20,836 nucleotides of DNA from Saprospiraceae bacterium UBA7687 (GCA_002482845.1 DLGT01000037.1:1-20836); one strand, 5' to 3'; positions 10,501 to 17,483 are shown, counted from the stretch's first letter. Translations and numbers: made by a program. The notes: generated from the sequence alone by a model not told the origin.

Positions 10501-12798
10501 AAGCGGGCTGACTGAAATAGTTCTATTGATATTCATACTACCGAAACAAGCTATTGTTGTATCCTTTGGACTACACACAATACCTATAGGCGGATGTGAT
10601 TTTATAACAACTGTATCTGTGATAGAACACATCAATCCACTATTATTTAAAGGTGGCGTGGTCACGAATATTAAAAAAGTATCAGCTGGAAGATTTGATT
10701 GTAAACGTCCAGAACGAATTTCACCTGTTGCTTTACCTAACCAATCAAACCTATAACCAGTATAATCCAAGACACCTTGCACAGAGACATCTACCACTGC
10801 ACTGCTCACACCAAAACAATTTGCATCTGTCAATACTTCTGAAGTTACTCTAGGTAATGACAGGACTTCAATAATTCCCGTATCTCTATTAGAACAGCCA
10901 TTAGACTGGGTCACTTCTACCACATAAGCTCCAGAACTGCTCGCTTCTGGTATAATGACAGAAGACATATCGCCCAATAGCGAATCAGGACGACCTGGAC
11001 GTATTAAACTCCAAGTATAGGTCAAATTTGGATTTCCATCTGTAGATGAAGCTGTAGACAACAATCTAATTTCTTCTTTTTCGCAAACTTGAGAGTCAAA
11101 TTGGTTGATACTGACCATCGGAAAATTAAGAATAGTAATTGTCGTCTGCGCTTCTTTAGAACAGGTTAATCCTGATTGATTATCTTGCGTATAATTGTAA
11201 TAAAAAGTATATGGTACATTGATATTTAAGCCAGTCGTATCGATTACAAAAAACCTATTCGTACCCACATCAAAAAATGAAATTATATTGCCAGGGCCTG
11301 ATAAAGTACCACCTCTCGGATTTGCTCTTAATACAAAACTTGCATCATTACCACATATAGGCAAATTAGAAGGTCTAAATTGCGGATTTATGGCCTGAAT
11401 ATCAAATAAAGCTTCGTACTCTACCCCATTTAAGAGATAATTAATAACATAACTACCACTACCAGCTGTAGGGTCAAAAAAGTATTTACCTAAGTTATCA
11501 GGACCTATAATTCTATGATTCTCAGGTGTTCCATCCAATTTAAAAGCAGTATAAGTACCACCAGTTGCTAATGGAATAGATGCTTGAGCGCACGTCACAG
11601 GTATCAATTCTACCAGCGCATCGTTATCACAAGCTTCTGAAATTTGTAGACAATACTGTAACGCGTCTGGTGCCAGCATAATTGCTTGCACATTAATGGC
11701 ATTATCATTTACCATCTGAGCAAAAACAAACTCATCTGGTTTACTTTGGAAACTTTCTAAATCAGCGGGATTAATCTTGCTGGACATGTTTTCATCTTTG
11801 TAGAAAGCTACATTGTAAACACTTCCTGTAAGTCCATCACCGTCTACATCTCCAAAATCAGGATTTAAACTCTTATTAAGATTATACTTAAATAAATTAG
11901 TACCTACATATTGGTCAGCTACCAAAGTAACTGCTTTACTAGAAAAATCAATAATATTTCCTTCATTAAAACTAAAATCTTCTTGAGCCCAACATCCATT
12001 TTGATCCATGACCATTACAGAATGTGTTTCATCAATATTATACCTCACGGAAGATTTGTCATCCATATCTCCAGTACCATCATGATCCCAATCGTATGAA
12101 TAATTTCCTGTTCCACCTGTTACTTCTAGTTGCAAATAATGTATAAGGCTGTTACCATCATTAACTGTTATTGACTTAGGATTAATCTTTATTGGTTTAG
12201 GTTCTTCAAGGATGATTTGTTTAAAATCTTTACATCCATTTACATTTTCAATAGTTACATTATAAGTACCATAATGCATATTTGTGACTAGATTTTTTCT
12301 ATCACCTGATTCCCATACCAGAGACATCTCTGTGTCTAAATTTGGCATTAATTGGACTTCACCATTAAGGCTACCAAAACAACTTATATCTTTTGAAATT
12401 ATACTGTAGTCAGGTAGCGTTTTAAGTAATTCGGTATGGCTTCTATGGCACTTATTTTTTTCACAATAAAATTCAACTGTAAGTTTTGTATCCTGAGAAG
12501 GTGCCACATTTAATACATCACTGAAAAAGCCTTTTTCAGAAAACTTAGCTTCCTTGTCCATGACCAATTCTGTGCCTGTATAGACTTTTACCCACGTATC
12601 ATTATTATGATTGGTTAGTGGTGTATCATAAACATAAAATCCAATGTCAACAGGTTTGCCCCTTGTGACGCAGTCATCAAAAACGATGTCTATTTGTGGT
12701 TTGCAATTGCAATTGGATTGACCGATTGCATGTAAGCTTGCAAAAACAAGCACCAGGGTATTAAATAATACCGCTTTTAACTTACTAGAAATCCTCAT
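4525..12798 (-). CDS. Giant modular T9SS-exported surface protein (SprB-like, DUF11, HYR-like, dockerin, cohesin-like, type A sorting domain)
   Basis: This 2757-residue protein begins with a signal peptide (residues 1-27, ending HAIGQ). SprB-like modules appear near 134-201 (ISCFGSLNGEV), 648-714 and 836-908 (TCFQNGSG, GGTLPYRYAWSNGAT, GVYSLTVTDANNC). A DUF11 domain lies near 1003-1120 (YYPGDTVIFNIEVFNQG). Four HYR-like domains follow at about 1494-1586, 1684-1808, 1896-1996 and 2104-2214, marked by PPVITCP or related strands. Near 2347-2404 is a carboxypeptidase-regulatory-like fold, then a dockerin type I pair (2404-2466, DVDHANGISTLDVVMIQRHI and DINNDQKITAADLVELRKLI), a cohesin-like domain (2534-2664) and a T9SS type A tail (2675-2757, NNPNPFASSTTIYF ... 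KKMIYLHK). Acidic DxDxDG-type loops (for example 313-324) suggest calcium binding. It is presumably displayed on or released from the cell surface, perhaps for adhesion or gliding (inference). The ATG is chosen because the signal peptide starts there. Domain borders are estimates. Confidence 0.93.
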   Translation of the reverse strand: MRISSKLKAVLFNTLVLVFASLHAIGQSNCNCKPQIDIVFDDCVTRGKPVDIGFYVYDTPLTNHNNDTWVKVYTGTELVMDKEAKFSEKGFFSDVLNVAPSQDTKLTVEFYCEKNKCHRSHTELLKTLPDYSIISKDISCFGSLNGEVQLMPNLDTEMSLVWESGDRKNLVTNMHYGTYNVTIENVNGCKDFKQIILEEPKPIKINPKSITVNDGNSLIHYLQLEVTGGTGNYSYDWDHDGTGDMDDKSSVRYNIDETHSVMVMDQNGCWAQEDFSFNEGNIIDFSSKAVTLVADQYVGTNLFKYNLNKSLNPDFGDVDGDGLTGSVYNVAFYKDENMSSKINPADLESFQSKPDEFVFAQMVNDNAINVQAIMLAPDALQYCLQISEACDNDALVELIPVTCAQASIPLATGGTYTAFKLDGTPENHRIIGPDNLGKYFFDPTAGSGSYVINYLLNGVEYEALFDIQAINPQFRPSNLPICGNDASFVLRANPRGGTLSGPGNIISFFDVGTNRFFVIDTTGLNINVPYTFYYNYTQDNQSGLTCSKEAQTTITILNFPMVSINQFDSQVCEKEEIRLLSTASSTDGNPNLTYTWSLIRPGRPDSLLGDMSSVIIPEASSSGAYVVEVTQSNGCSNRDTGIIEVLSLPRVTSEVLTDANCFGVSSAVVDVSVQGVLDYTGYRFDWLGKATGEIRSGRLQSNLPADTFLIFVTTPPLNNSGLMCSITDTVVIKSHPPIGIVCSPKDTTIACFGSMNINRTISVSPLAVGPFGYSLNSLSGPFHASNTFTGLGVGNDPAILSRDFEVYVRDGNGCIDSCSFTIIQPQQLTCSIQKTDLTCFQNGSGIATANVVGGTLPYRYAWSNGATNGPTSNTSSTITGLSAGVYSLTVTDANNCITMCSININQPTAISPNVNPAKVCLDFDTQVFAAPTGGTGTFNYNWTLTNAGSTMATNINLIGTTNDAVQDFSTWCLKPGIVTLGVEIRDQNNCLSTATTTIDMKSCFDLAIRKRVALPNKQYYPGDTVIFNIEVFNQGTINATNVRISDILDVNMQYNVGQNTAALTGNDNNWTAGINDSLHTVINRINAGQKVNLKVILSIKPNTESMFMVNTVLISSKQSEVPYGASLRTKDNPIDEDEILPPLNNPPAKLPEKDDEICDSMNASLFPNECSLGDDMDDEDGEDFAVVSICQLNGSSIARSECVPPSMRVQGKQINTPEFKNEMDPTGNGDGIINNGDNGNLVASFHNTYLDAMKGSNPITGKIIFHNGNGAVNSSNGVVTPQGDLNVYTNQLVRIFGQLVATDGCVGVSVVELDFTPQPTLIASPHNIIAILDQEDICFNVAIDNTLGVPLTLQWQQSVNNIFVDIPGATGAEFCLDKVIADDDRRQFRVISFDSTDVARTCATLSASAIIELEGDPILACNDLVNISLDHTCEALITPDMVLEDVRFESRISIRIVDSQNRVVPNPITSAYIGQVLTVYAFDIVNGNSCWSTIKIEDKLPPVITCPDDYTVSCMNNNFVVPTPFFVDACDPTATIQLISDVLTELECGRLDSIIAVRELRYVAKDKYGNTSAPCTFRVYYKSVNINRVVWPANIELSCRVAPTYPAWDFNRNGKPDPSETGIPQIGGLDLAFASSVDLISNNYCRINVTYHDSQLPLCGNTYKVIRDWSMVDWCNSIILKHTQLIAVKDTEGPVVTCPIDQNFEIFTQDHSCTGDFIVPAPIVISDCNSTTWTVAYLLADANGLPPVNGQYLTDNVVATGNNYTIKELPLGRTWLRYTVTDECDNFSYCFTEVTVLDKIKPTPICDEVTVVTLSVNGKALIYAETFDDGSHDNCSAVTFSVRRLTSGCNSNGSTDENSNPFGPFVEFCCSDVGVDVMVELKVKDLSGNENSCMVITNVQDKVPPVITCPSNVTITCGADTSVNVLGKPIFSASPINVPYFSDNCADVTLSWKNIGTISECGQGIITRTFTATDKAGNKAECTQRITVRNNTPYNGPVLYVAPSPYANGVTWKNLERRSMTGCMNADINPSNTGEPELGNNACSAVAKTFEDQIIPFVDGVCFKILRKWTVIDWCKFAPNTDVNGALYPSSPVLGVNMWTFTQTIAVSENDAPILQNCSKGDTETFADNCSAQVTLTNSASDCTPSDKLRWTYTIDVANDGIGPFITGTSSNASGSFPVGTHNIIWTVEDMCGNQSTCSYVFRVIDKKKPTPYCISEITTVIMPTLGQVELWAKDYDKGSFDNCPLTGCGLKFTFDGFKPPVTINEVLFDKDGIIVAAWPTTNATLLEAYANGVYQRWVPATCSSAKLFTCDDLGSNEEKMSVWDASGNTDFCSVTLFVQANGTSCVGSRIAGNIGTENSRMVSDVIVILKNMVSQEFIATKTDVNGYFEFEAVTPGTSYTVIPDKDVDHANGISTLDVVMIQRHILGINELDSPYKFKAADINNDQKITAADLVELRKLILGVYAKFPKNTSWRFVDKAIDINDFANVYAANEFVRLDTIHQSYMQNNFVAVKIGDVNGSATTNAKSNDTENRKAEKLSLVTIDQSYQKGETVRVPITADNFKEMFGAQWTFNFDVSKLSYNTIEAGAMKVNADNINVKDGHIAFSWNTFDATTFSDNDVLFTVEFEANANGSIANSITLSSDITRSEAYTHNLEAMNVELIIRERNSSEFALGQNNPNPFASSTTIYFSLPEDGDATLTIFDITGKTLKIISGTFVKGKNEVVLSADEFDVQAVMFYELESNGQKATKKMIYLHK

Positions 12799-12870
12799 GA
12801 TAAGTGTGTGTGTTTGTGGTTATGTGTAAAAATAAAAATGTAAATTCATTTATACATGTGCAAAACACGT

Positions 12871-12919
12871 GCCAAAGTATTATATTTTGTTTTAATATAA
12901 GTTGTAACCCAAATTGGGT
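12871..12919 (-). promoter_or_regulatory. Predicted promoter and palindrome upstream of the giant protein gene
   Basis: On the minus strand TACTTTGG (12879-12872) sits in a context (ATAATACTTTGGC) similar to the promoter of the SdrD-B gene (ATATTACTTTTGT), one mismatch from TAnnTTTG. Transcription would start near 12866, about 70 nt before the ATG. Upstream, ACCCAAATTGGGT (12907-12919) is a perfect 6-bp inverted repeat around a central base, centred about 40 nt before the -7 element, where an activator could bind. Function is inferred. Confidence 0.4.
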
Positions 12920-13439
12920 ATATTTCGATGGCATAGCTTTTGGAATTAATAATTTAATCTTTGAGTAAACAGTAAGAAATAAGCAATCAGGACAAAATCA
13001 AATACACAATAGTTATATATTTAAAACACTGTTTTTAAATTATTTATATCTAATAAATGCCGTTTGACCTACATCCAAAGCAAGCTATAAACAAAGTCCA
13101 ATACTCAAGATGGTCCGACATATATTATACTTTTTATCAATATAAATTACTACCAATTTTGGTTATAAAATAGAATTTATACTACAACAATTTAGATATA
13201 AAATGCAAATCAACAAACATAATACTACTAGTTTGATCTTTATGATCATAGCTTTTTATTTGCAAATATTTTTTTGGGGATTACAAGCGTTTTTCGTATT
13301 TGATATTTATACAAAGTGAGCGTATATCATATTTTTTAAATCTGAGCCGTAATCTTTTTAAATAGATGGTCATAAAAAGATATAGAAATTCAGATTAGCT
13401 ATTTTCTTCTTAAATAATATTCAATGTAAACCTTTTTTA

Positions 13440-13704
13440 AAATAGAAAGGGCCTCGTTAAAAACGGACCCTTTCTTTGTGAAAGCATTGGTTGTGCGTTT
13501 CTTTAAAGTTTTTAAGTAGCAACCTACTCTTAAACTTCTTAATTTATCTTATTCAGTTTTTTAAAGTCAGGATTTGATCAACATATTTTCATCAAATTCA
13601 GACTTAAAACTTCTTTTATATACATTAAAAACAAAACATTAATATAGAAGATATAAAACTTATAAATGAACAATTAATACATGAAACAAAAGTAATATAT
13701 GTCA
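13440..13704 (-). ncRNA. Candidate non-coding transcription unit (promoter to terminator, no ORF)
   Basis: On the minus strand a TACTTTTG promoter (13694-13687) is followed by about 240 nt lacking any sizeable ORF and then by a terminator-like hairpin at 13475-13444. Inside are two more inverted repeats: a large one at 13559-13609 (about 17 of 20 positions paired, 12-nt loop) and a small one at 13515-13528 (AGTAG/CTACT, loop CAAC). This could be a small RNA, or the leftover 5' and 3' flanks of a deleted paralogue of the 14025-16700 gene. No known RNA family is recognised. Confidence 0.3.
13444..13475 (-). terminator. Terminator-like hairpin
   Basis: AGAAAGGG (13444-13451) and CCCTTTCT (13468-13475) form a perfect 8-bp outer stem, with an inner CGTT/AACG stem (13455-13458 and 13462-13465). 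On the minus strand it is followed by ATTTT, on the plus strand by TTTGTG, so it might act in both directions. No coding gene ends near it on either strand. Confidence 0.5.
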
Positions 13705-13750
13705 ACATCATACACTGTAGAAAGGATGAGTAATCTTGTGTAGTATTTTA
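13686..13750 (-). promoter_or_regulatory. Promoter module, copy A
   Basis: Read on the minus strand this is TAAAATACTACA (13750-13739), exactly 34 nt of unrelated sequence, then TGACATATATTACTTTTGT (13704-13686), which contains a perfect TAnnTTTG. The same two blocks with the same 34-nt gap occur upstream of the SdrD-B gene at 16932-16996. No coding gene follows closely here; the next one on this strand starts about 890 nt downstream. Confidence 0.6.
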
Positions 13751-13870
13751 TCTAAATAATTTTAAATATTATATAAACACAATTTAAATATTGCCATTAA
13801 AAAAGTATTCTAACAGTTATGAGATATTTGTATTACATTTAGTTTTAAAGCTATATCAAATAGGGTAAAA

Positions 13871-13904
13871 CAAAAAAGGGTCTCCGTATGAATACGAAGG
13901 CCCC
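13871..13904 (-). terminator. Rho-independent terminator of the SdrD-B protein gene
   Basis: On the minus-strand transcript GGGGCCTTCGTA (13904-13893) pairs with TACGGAGACCCT (13888-13877) around a TTCA loop, with one mismatch and two G-T pairs. A TTTTTTG tract follows immediately. It lies about 120 nt after the stop codon of the 14025-16700 gene and is the clearest intrinsic terminator in the window. Confidence 0.75.
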
Positions 13905-14024
13905 TCTAATATGAAAGCGTTACTCTTTAATCGTGGTATTTGTTGATAACATCTTGATATCATCATTCTTTATTCTAAAAAAAATCATTAAGAATTTCAT
14001 GTCAATGTGTTTCTGATAACGATA

Positions 14025-16700
14025 TCAATTTCCGTTAACTTGGATATTACTAGATCCACATTTCGGCGTTTCACACTCTTCAATAGCTGGTGTACATGTC
14101 ATCGGAGATGTCACAGGTACCGATCTTGCACATGATGCACCGTTTACCAAATCTGTAATTACAATAATATATGTAGCTCCTGTACCTCCGGAACCCTTAC
14201 CTAATTCAAAAAACTGACCTATGCCATATGTACCAGTAGAAGGTGTTACTGTAGTTCCATTTACACTAACGCTGTAGGTTGTAACAACTTCATTGTTATT
14301 AGTAGCTAATATTCCTACCCTTAAAATATTATCTGTATCTAAGTTTGCTACACCACCTTCTATACATTCTAAACTTTGAATTGTCATCGCATTTATTTGA
14401 CAAACTTTGAATAATCCTATATCAAAAGTGTGGTTATTTTGCCCATTGGCACCCGTAGTAATATTTATTTGAGCAAATCCAAGTACAACACTAGCATCGT
14501 TATCACTATAATCAACTTGACCAGAACCACTTTGATTAGTGGATGTAAGATTTGTCAAATTCAAATCACCAGTCCCTGCACCACCAGAAAAATCGCCAGA
14601 ATTAATTCTTATAATATAATTTGTAAATGGCAATAAACCAGATGCACCATTTAATAATACATTATTAGAATTGAAATAATAGTGACCAGATGCGTCCGTG
14701 GTTGTGGAACCCAATAAAATATTTCCAGCACCATTGTATAGTTCTAATGTAACATTTGGAAAGCCTGGCTCATTTGGATCTTGGATACCATCTTGGTCTA
14801 AGTCATTCCAAACATAGTTCCCTATTTCTAGACTAAGTGTACTCCCAGATAATTCTATATCACCTAGTCCATTAGCTTTTCCAAAGGTAGATACATCACC
14901 ACTATATCCTACTTCATACACCCTATTTCTACTACCGTTGTCATTATTGTACCATGCTAATCCAAAAGAATAAATATCGATAGGGTCCATAAAACTACTG
15001 ACTACATCGCCTCCACCCGGAAGCATAGCCAACGCACCAGCACTAGATTCTGCATGCCATAAATTATCGGCATAAAATTCACCACCAGCACCAGAACTAA
15101 TAAGTGTATATTGACAACTGCCATCTGGCTGAATAACAGGATTGTATCGGATGAGGTCACCTGCTGATACACCTACATCATTTCCCACAGCTCCATCTAC
15201 CCCATTGTTAAACCAACCTTTTTGGTCGCCCCATCTATCTCTCAAGCCAATCAAAATCTCACCATTTTTATAAAATGCAATATCACCAATCATTGGTGTA
15301 CCTATTTCATATGTACCTATAGCATTGTTGCTCCATGGAAACCAATCTTGCTCTACCCTATAACTCATAGGAAAAGATAAAACTTGGCCCCATGTACCAG
15401 ACCCTGGTGTTGTTTTATGAATGTATCCGAACATATCCGCTTCACTTCCTACTACATTTCCAGAAAGATCTTGAGCAGATAAAACAGTCCCTAAATATAA
15501 TTCACCACGATAGTATGCCAACCCAAAAGGTCTATGTTCGCCTTGGGCAGGGTTAGTTCCTGGGTCAGGTGTCGACCAAGATCTGATTCTGGCACCTGCA
15601 TTTCCAAGCGTTGGTGCTTGTGGATTAAAAGGATCTACTAGGTCTATTTCGTAAACTTTACGGTCATACAAATTTACTACGTACAAATATCTTCCATCAT
15701 CAGAAATATCCATATCTCCAAAAGAAACCTTTCCGACTTGGTCAAAGGCTTGAGCGTCATTATTGGGCTGAAGTGCATCACCAGAAAGACCTCTTTGTGC
15801 ATTGGTACCAATAACTGGTGAAAAAGGCACTACTGTTCCTCCTACAGTATTTCCAACATACCCTCCTGATATATCTGAAGTCAAAATACCTAAACTATGA
15901 AAATCTAAGAAGTTACTTACCACACCAGAATTAGGATCGATGGCATAAATGCCACCAGGACCTAGAGGACCCAGACCAACATGTCTCTTAAGAAAAGAAG
16001 CGGCAAATATTTTTTGTCCTTGTCTGCTATATGCAACACCATATGTAGACCCTACTTGTGATGCATCAGCTAAATGTAAAGGATCTGGTGCAGTATTGGG
16101 AATACCCATGTTACCTGGTCCATTACTGATAGGCCTTCCTTGCCAGTCAAAGCCAACACCCACAAAAGCGTCTCTTGATGCAGCATTTCCACCTGCTAAA
16201 GGATCACCATTTACGTAACAAGGTACATATATAGTCGGTGTAGGATTAAGCACAAACTCTCCTGAATAATTAAGTGCAAAATTTATATTTGATTGAGGAG
16301 CCGTTACAAATTGTACAGAAGAACCGTACACTTGTCCGCTTTGACTTGAAAAGTCCAATTGATTAGATAGAAAACCACAATTTGCTGTTGTTGGAATTTC
16401 AAATTCCACCCTGATCTTTTCTCCAGGATTTGGACTTCTACCAGATGTTGGGCTTACAAAATCATAAAATCCATTACTATCTGTTAAATCAGAACCAATT
16501 AATAAGTCTTTATTAGGAAGTGTGTTATTAATGTATAGTTTCACAACTACCTCCCCGACACCTGGTTCTCCTGTCCCATCTTTAATCCCATTTCCATTGT
16601 AATCTCTAAATGCAACACCTGAGATTTGTGCATTCACCATAGAAGCATATAACAATAAGGCTACAGAAATCTGAAGTACTCTAAAAGAACTCTTCTTCAT
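14025..16700 (-). CDS. Secreted SdrD-B-like domain protein with a propeller-like central region
   Basis: This 891-residue protein has a signal peptide (MKKSSFRVLQ..., cleavage near VNAQ at residue 24-25). It then has an SdrD-B-like/CNA-B-like domain (about 26-150) with a calcium-loop signature DYNGNGIKDGTGEPGV. The long central part (about 160-610) has propeller-like strands such as DMDISDDGRYLYVVNLYDRKV and FGLAYYRGELYLGTV. A second SdrD-B-like domain spans about 623-750 (YVWNDLDQDGIQDPNEPG). The C-terminal ~125 residues are Gly/Thr/Ser-rich and end in a Cys pair (CETPKCGSSN) at a TAA/TGA-rich boundary. No T9SS type A or B tail is visible, so the export route or anchoring is unclear. An in-frame ATG at 16817 would add 39 residues in front of the signal peptide, so 16700 is preferred. 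Extracellular and probably structural or adhesive (inference). Confidence 0.88.
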   Translation of the reverse strand: MKKSSFRVLQISVALLLYASMVNAQISGVAFRDYNGNGIKDGTGEPGVGEVVVKLYINNTLPNKDLLIGSDLTDSNGFYDFVSPTSGRSPNPGEKIRVEFEIPTTANCGFLSNQLDFSSQSGQVYGSSVQFVTAPQSNINFALNYSGEFVLNPTPTIYVPCYVNGDPLAGGNAASRDAFVGVGFDWQGRPISNGPGNMGIPNTAPDPLHLADASQVGSTYGVAYSRQGQKIFAASFLKRHVGLGPLGPGGIYAIDPNSGVVSNFLDFHSLGILTSDISGGYVGNTVGGTVVPFSPVIGTNAQRGLSGDALQPNNDAQAFDQVGKVSFGDMDISDDGRYLYVVNLYDRKVYEIDLVDPFNPQAPTLGNAGARIRSWSTPDPGTNPAQGEHRPFGLAYYRGELYLGTVLSAQDLSGNVVGSEADMFGYIHKTTPGSGTWGQVLSFPMSYRVEQDWFPWSNNAIGTYEIGTPMIGDIAFYKNGEILIGLRDRWGDQKGWFNNGVDGAVGNDVGVSAGDLIRYNPVIQPDGSCQYTLISSGAGGEFYADNLWHAESSAGALAMLPGGGDVVSSFMDPIDIYSFGLAWYNNDNGSRNRVYEVGYSGDVSTFGKANGLGDIELSGSTLSLEIGNYVWNDLDQDGIQDPNEPGFPNVTLELYNGAGNILLGSTTTDASGHYYFNSNNVLLNGASGLLPFTNYIIRINSGDFSGGAGTGDLNLTNLTSTNQSGSGQVDYSDNDASVVLGFAQINITTGANGQNNHTFDIGLFKVCQINAMTIQSLECIEGGVANLDTDNILRVGILATNNNEVVTTYSVSVNGTTVTPSTGTYGIGQFFELGKGSGGTGATYIIVITDLVNGASCARSVPVTSPMTCTPAIEECETPKCGSSNIQVNGN

Positions 16701-16721
16701 AACGTTTAGCTGCGTTATGAA
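16696..16721 (-). promoter_or_regulatory. Hairpin enclosing the start codon of the SdrD-B gene
   Basis: On the mRNA TTCATAACG (16721-16713) pairs perfectly with CGTTATGAA (16704-16696) around an 8-nt loop. The initiating ATG (16700-16698) lies within the downstream arm. Such a 9-bp stem would hide the start codon and could regulate translation. No ligand or RNA partner can be named. Confidence 0.5.
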
Positions 16722-16931
16722 AAATAATAACCATGCGCTATAATCTGAATTTAATCCCTTCGGAAGAACAGCCTTAATTAAAGAAACCTGACAAGAACTT
16801 TTGTTGCTAATGTACATATGATGGATATTTAGACTAAATTACAAACTTAGAATAAGGGTCTAAAATCTATTTTGTCAGGTTATGAATGTTGGTTGCCAGA
16901 GGGCTATTATCTATCAACTAAATAATATGAC

Positions 16932-16996
16932 ACAAAAGTAATATATGTCATAAGCACAATAAGTAGTCAAAACATAGAAGTTTTTGTAGTATTTTA
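16932..16996 (-). promoter_or_regulatory. Promoter module, copy B, upstream of the SdrD-B gene
   Basis: On the minus strand TAAAATACTACA (16996-16985), a 34-nt gap and TGACATATATTACTTTTGT (16950-16932) repeat copy A. TACTTTTG is a perfect TAnnTTTG -7 element; a TTG lies 16 nt upstream of it. Transcription would start near 16926, giving a ~225-nt leader that ends in the start-codon hairpin. Confidence 0.6.
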
Positions 16997-17086
16997 ACTA
17001 TAAAAATTCCAGATGTCTTTTAACATAGCTAATTATCATGCTTTCAGTTAATTTTTTTTTAAAAATATTCTTCATCTATACATAAA

Positions 17087-17440
17087 AAACGCTTGTACTT
17101 CATTGCAGTACATTTAAACTATTTGGCTTAGATAAAACTAATTTAATCTCCATATTTTACTTAGACCAAAAACACTTATTACACTCTTGAGCAAAATGCA
17201 TATATAGAGTCAAACCAAAGCATCATAGATAGAGTTATATGCAACAGATTTGAATTTGAAAATTTATCAGATGCTGGTCAAAAATTTAACAGGTTTGTAA
17301 AGTTTTACAATTATTAACGCATACATTCAGGAATTGATTACCTGAGTCCGTATAAATATCTGTTGAGTAAAGGGACGGAAATAAAAGCGGAAACGTCAAC
17401 TTTAGATGTATTACCTTTGGTCAGAAATAAAGTAACATGA
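17087..17440 (+). pseudogene. Decayed C-terminal fragment of a DDE (IS3/IS481-type integrase-core) transposase
   Basis: One reading frame gives a continuous match to the end of an integrase-core transposase: FIAVHLNYLA (17099-17128), LEQNAYIES with the presumed catalytic Glu at 17207-17209, RFEFENLSDAG, then KFYNY, stop, RIHSGIDYLSPYKYLLSKG (17318-17374) and TGA 17438-17440. The frame is broken by TAG 17129, TAA 17144, TAG 17162 and TAA 17315. The last stop falls where the family usually has Lys or Arg (FYNYKRIHSG), so AAA to TAA is the likely change. The N-terminal domain and first two Asp residues are missing, and no terminal inverted repeats were identified. It marks an old insertion between the SdrD-B gene and the downstream operon. 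The exact IS family is not settled. Confidence 0.65.
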
Positions 17441-17483
17441 TTATTAGCCGCACATATGTATCGACAGACGATTGTTCAAATAT

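Larger units (their letters stand above)
12799..14024. other. 1.2-kb AT-rich interval without a credible gene
   Basis: Nothing convincingly coding was seen on either strand. Next to the giant gene are an AC-rich leader on its mRNA strand, a promoter-like site and a 13-nt palindrome. 13174-13440 is AT-rich with minor palindromes only. 13444-13750 holds a promoter module, two hairpins and a terminator-like hairpin on the minus strand (listed separately). 13751-13860 shows nothing. 13871-13904 is the terminator of the next minus-strand gene. Confidence 0.7.

Noticed and set aside
13057..13173. 38-codon plus-strand ORF (MPFDLHPKQAINK...)
   Set aside because: Amino-acid mix looks plausible, but there is no promoter, no recognised family and no conserved neighbour; could be chance in AT-rich DNA.
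13268..13302. AAAAACGCTTGTA shared (opposite strand) with the left edge of the transposase fossil at 17086-17098
   Set aside because: A single 13-mer match between AT-rich regions of a 20-kb window is expected by chance; flanks do not align.
16698..16817. Longer N-terminus for the SdrD-B protein starting at ATG 16817
   Set aside because: It would place 39 residues before a clear signal peptide that starts at Met 16700.
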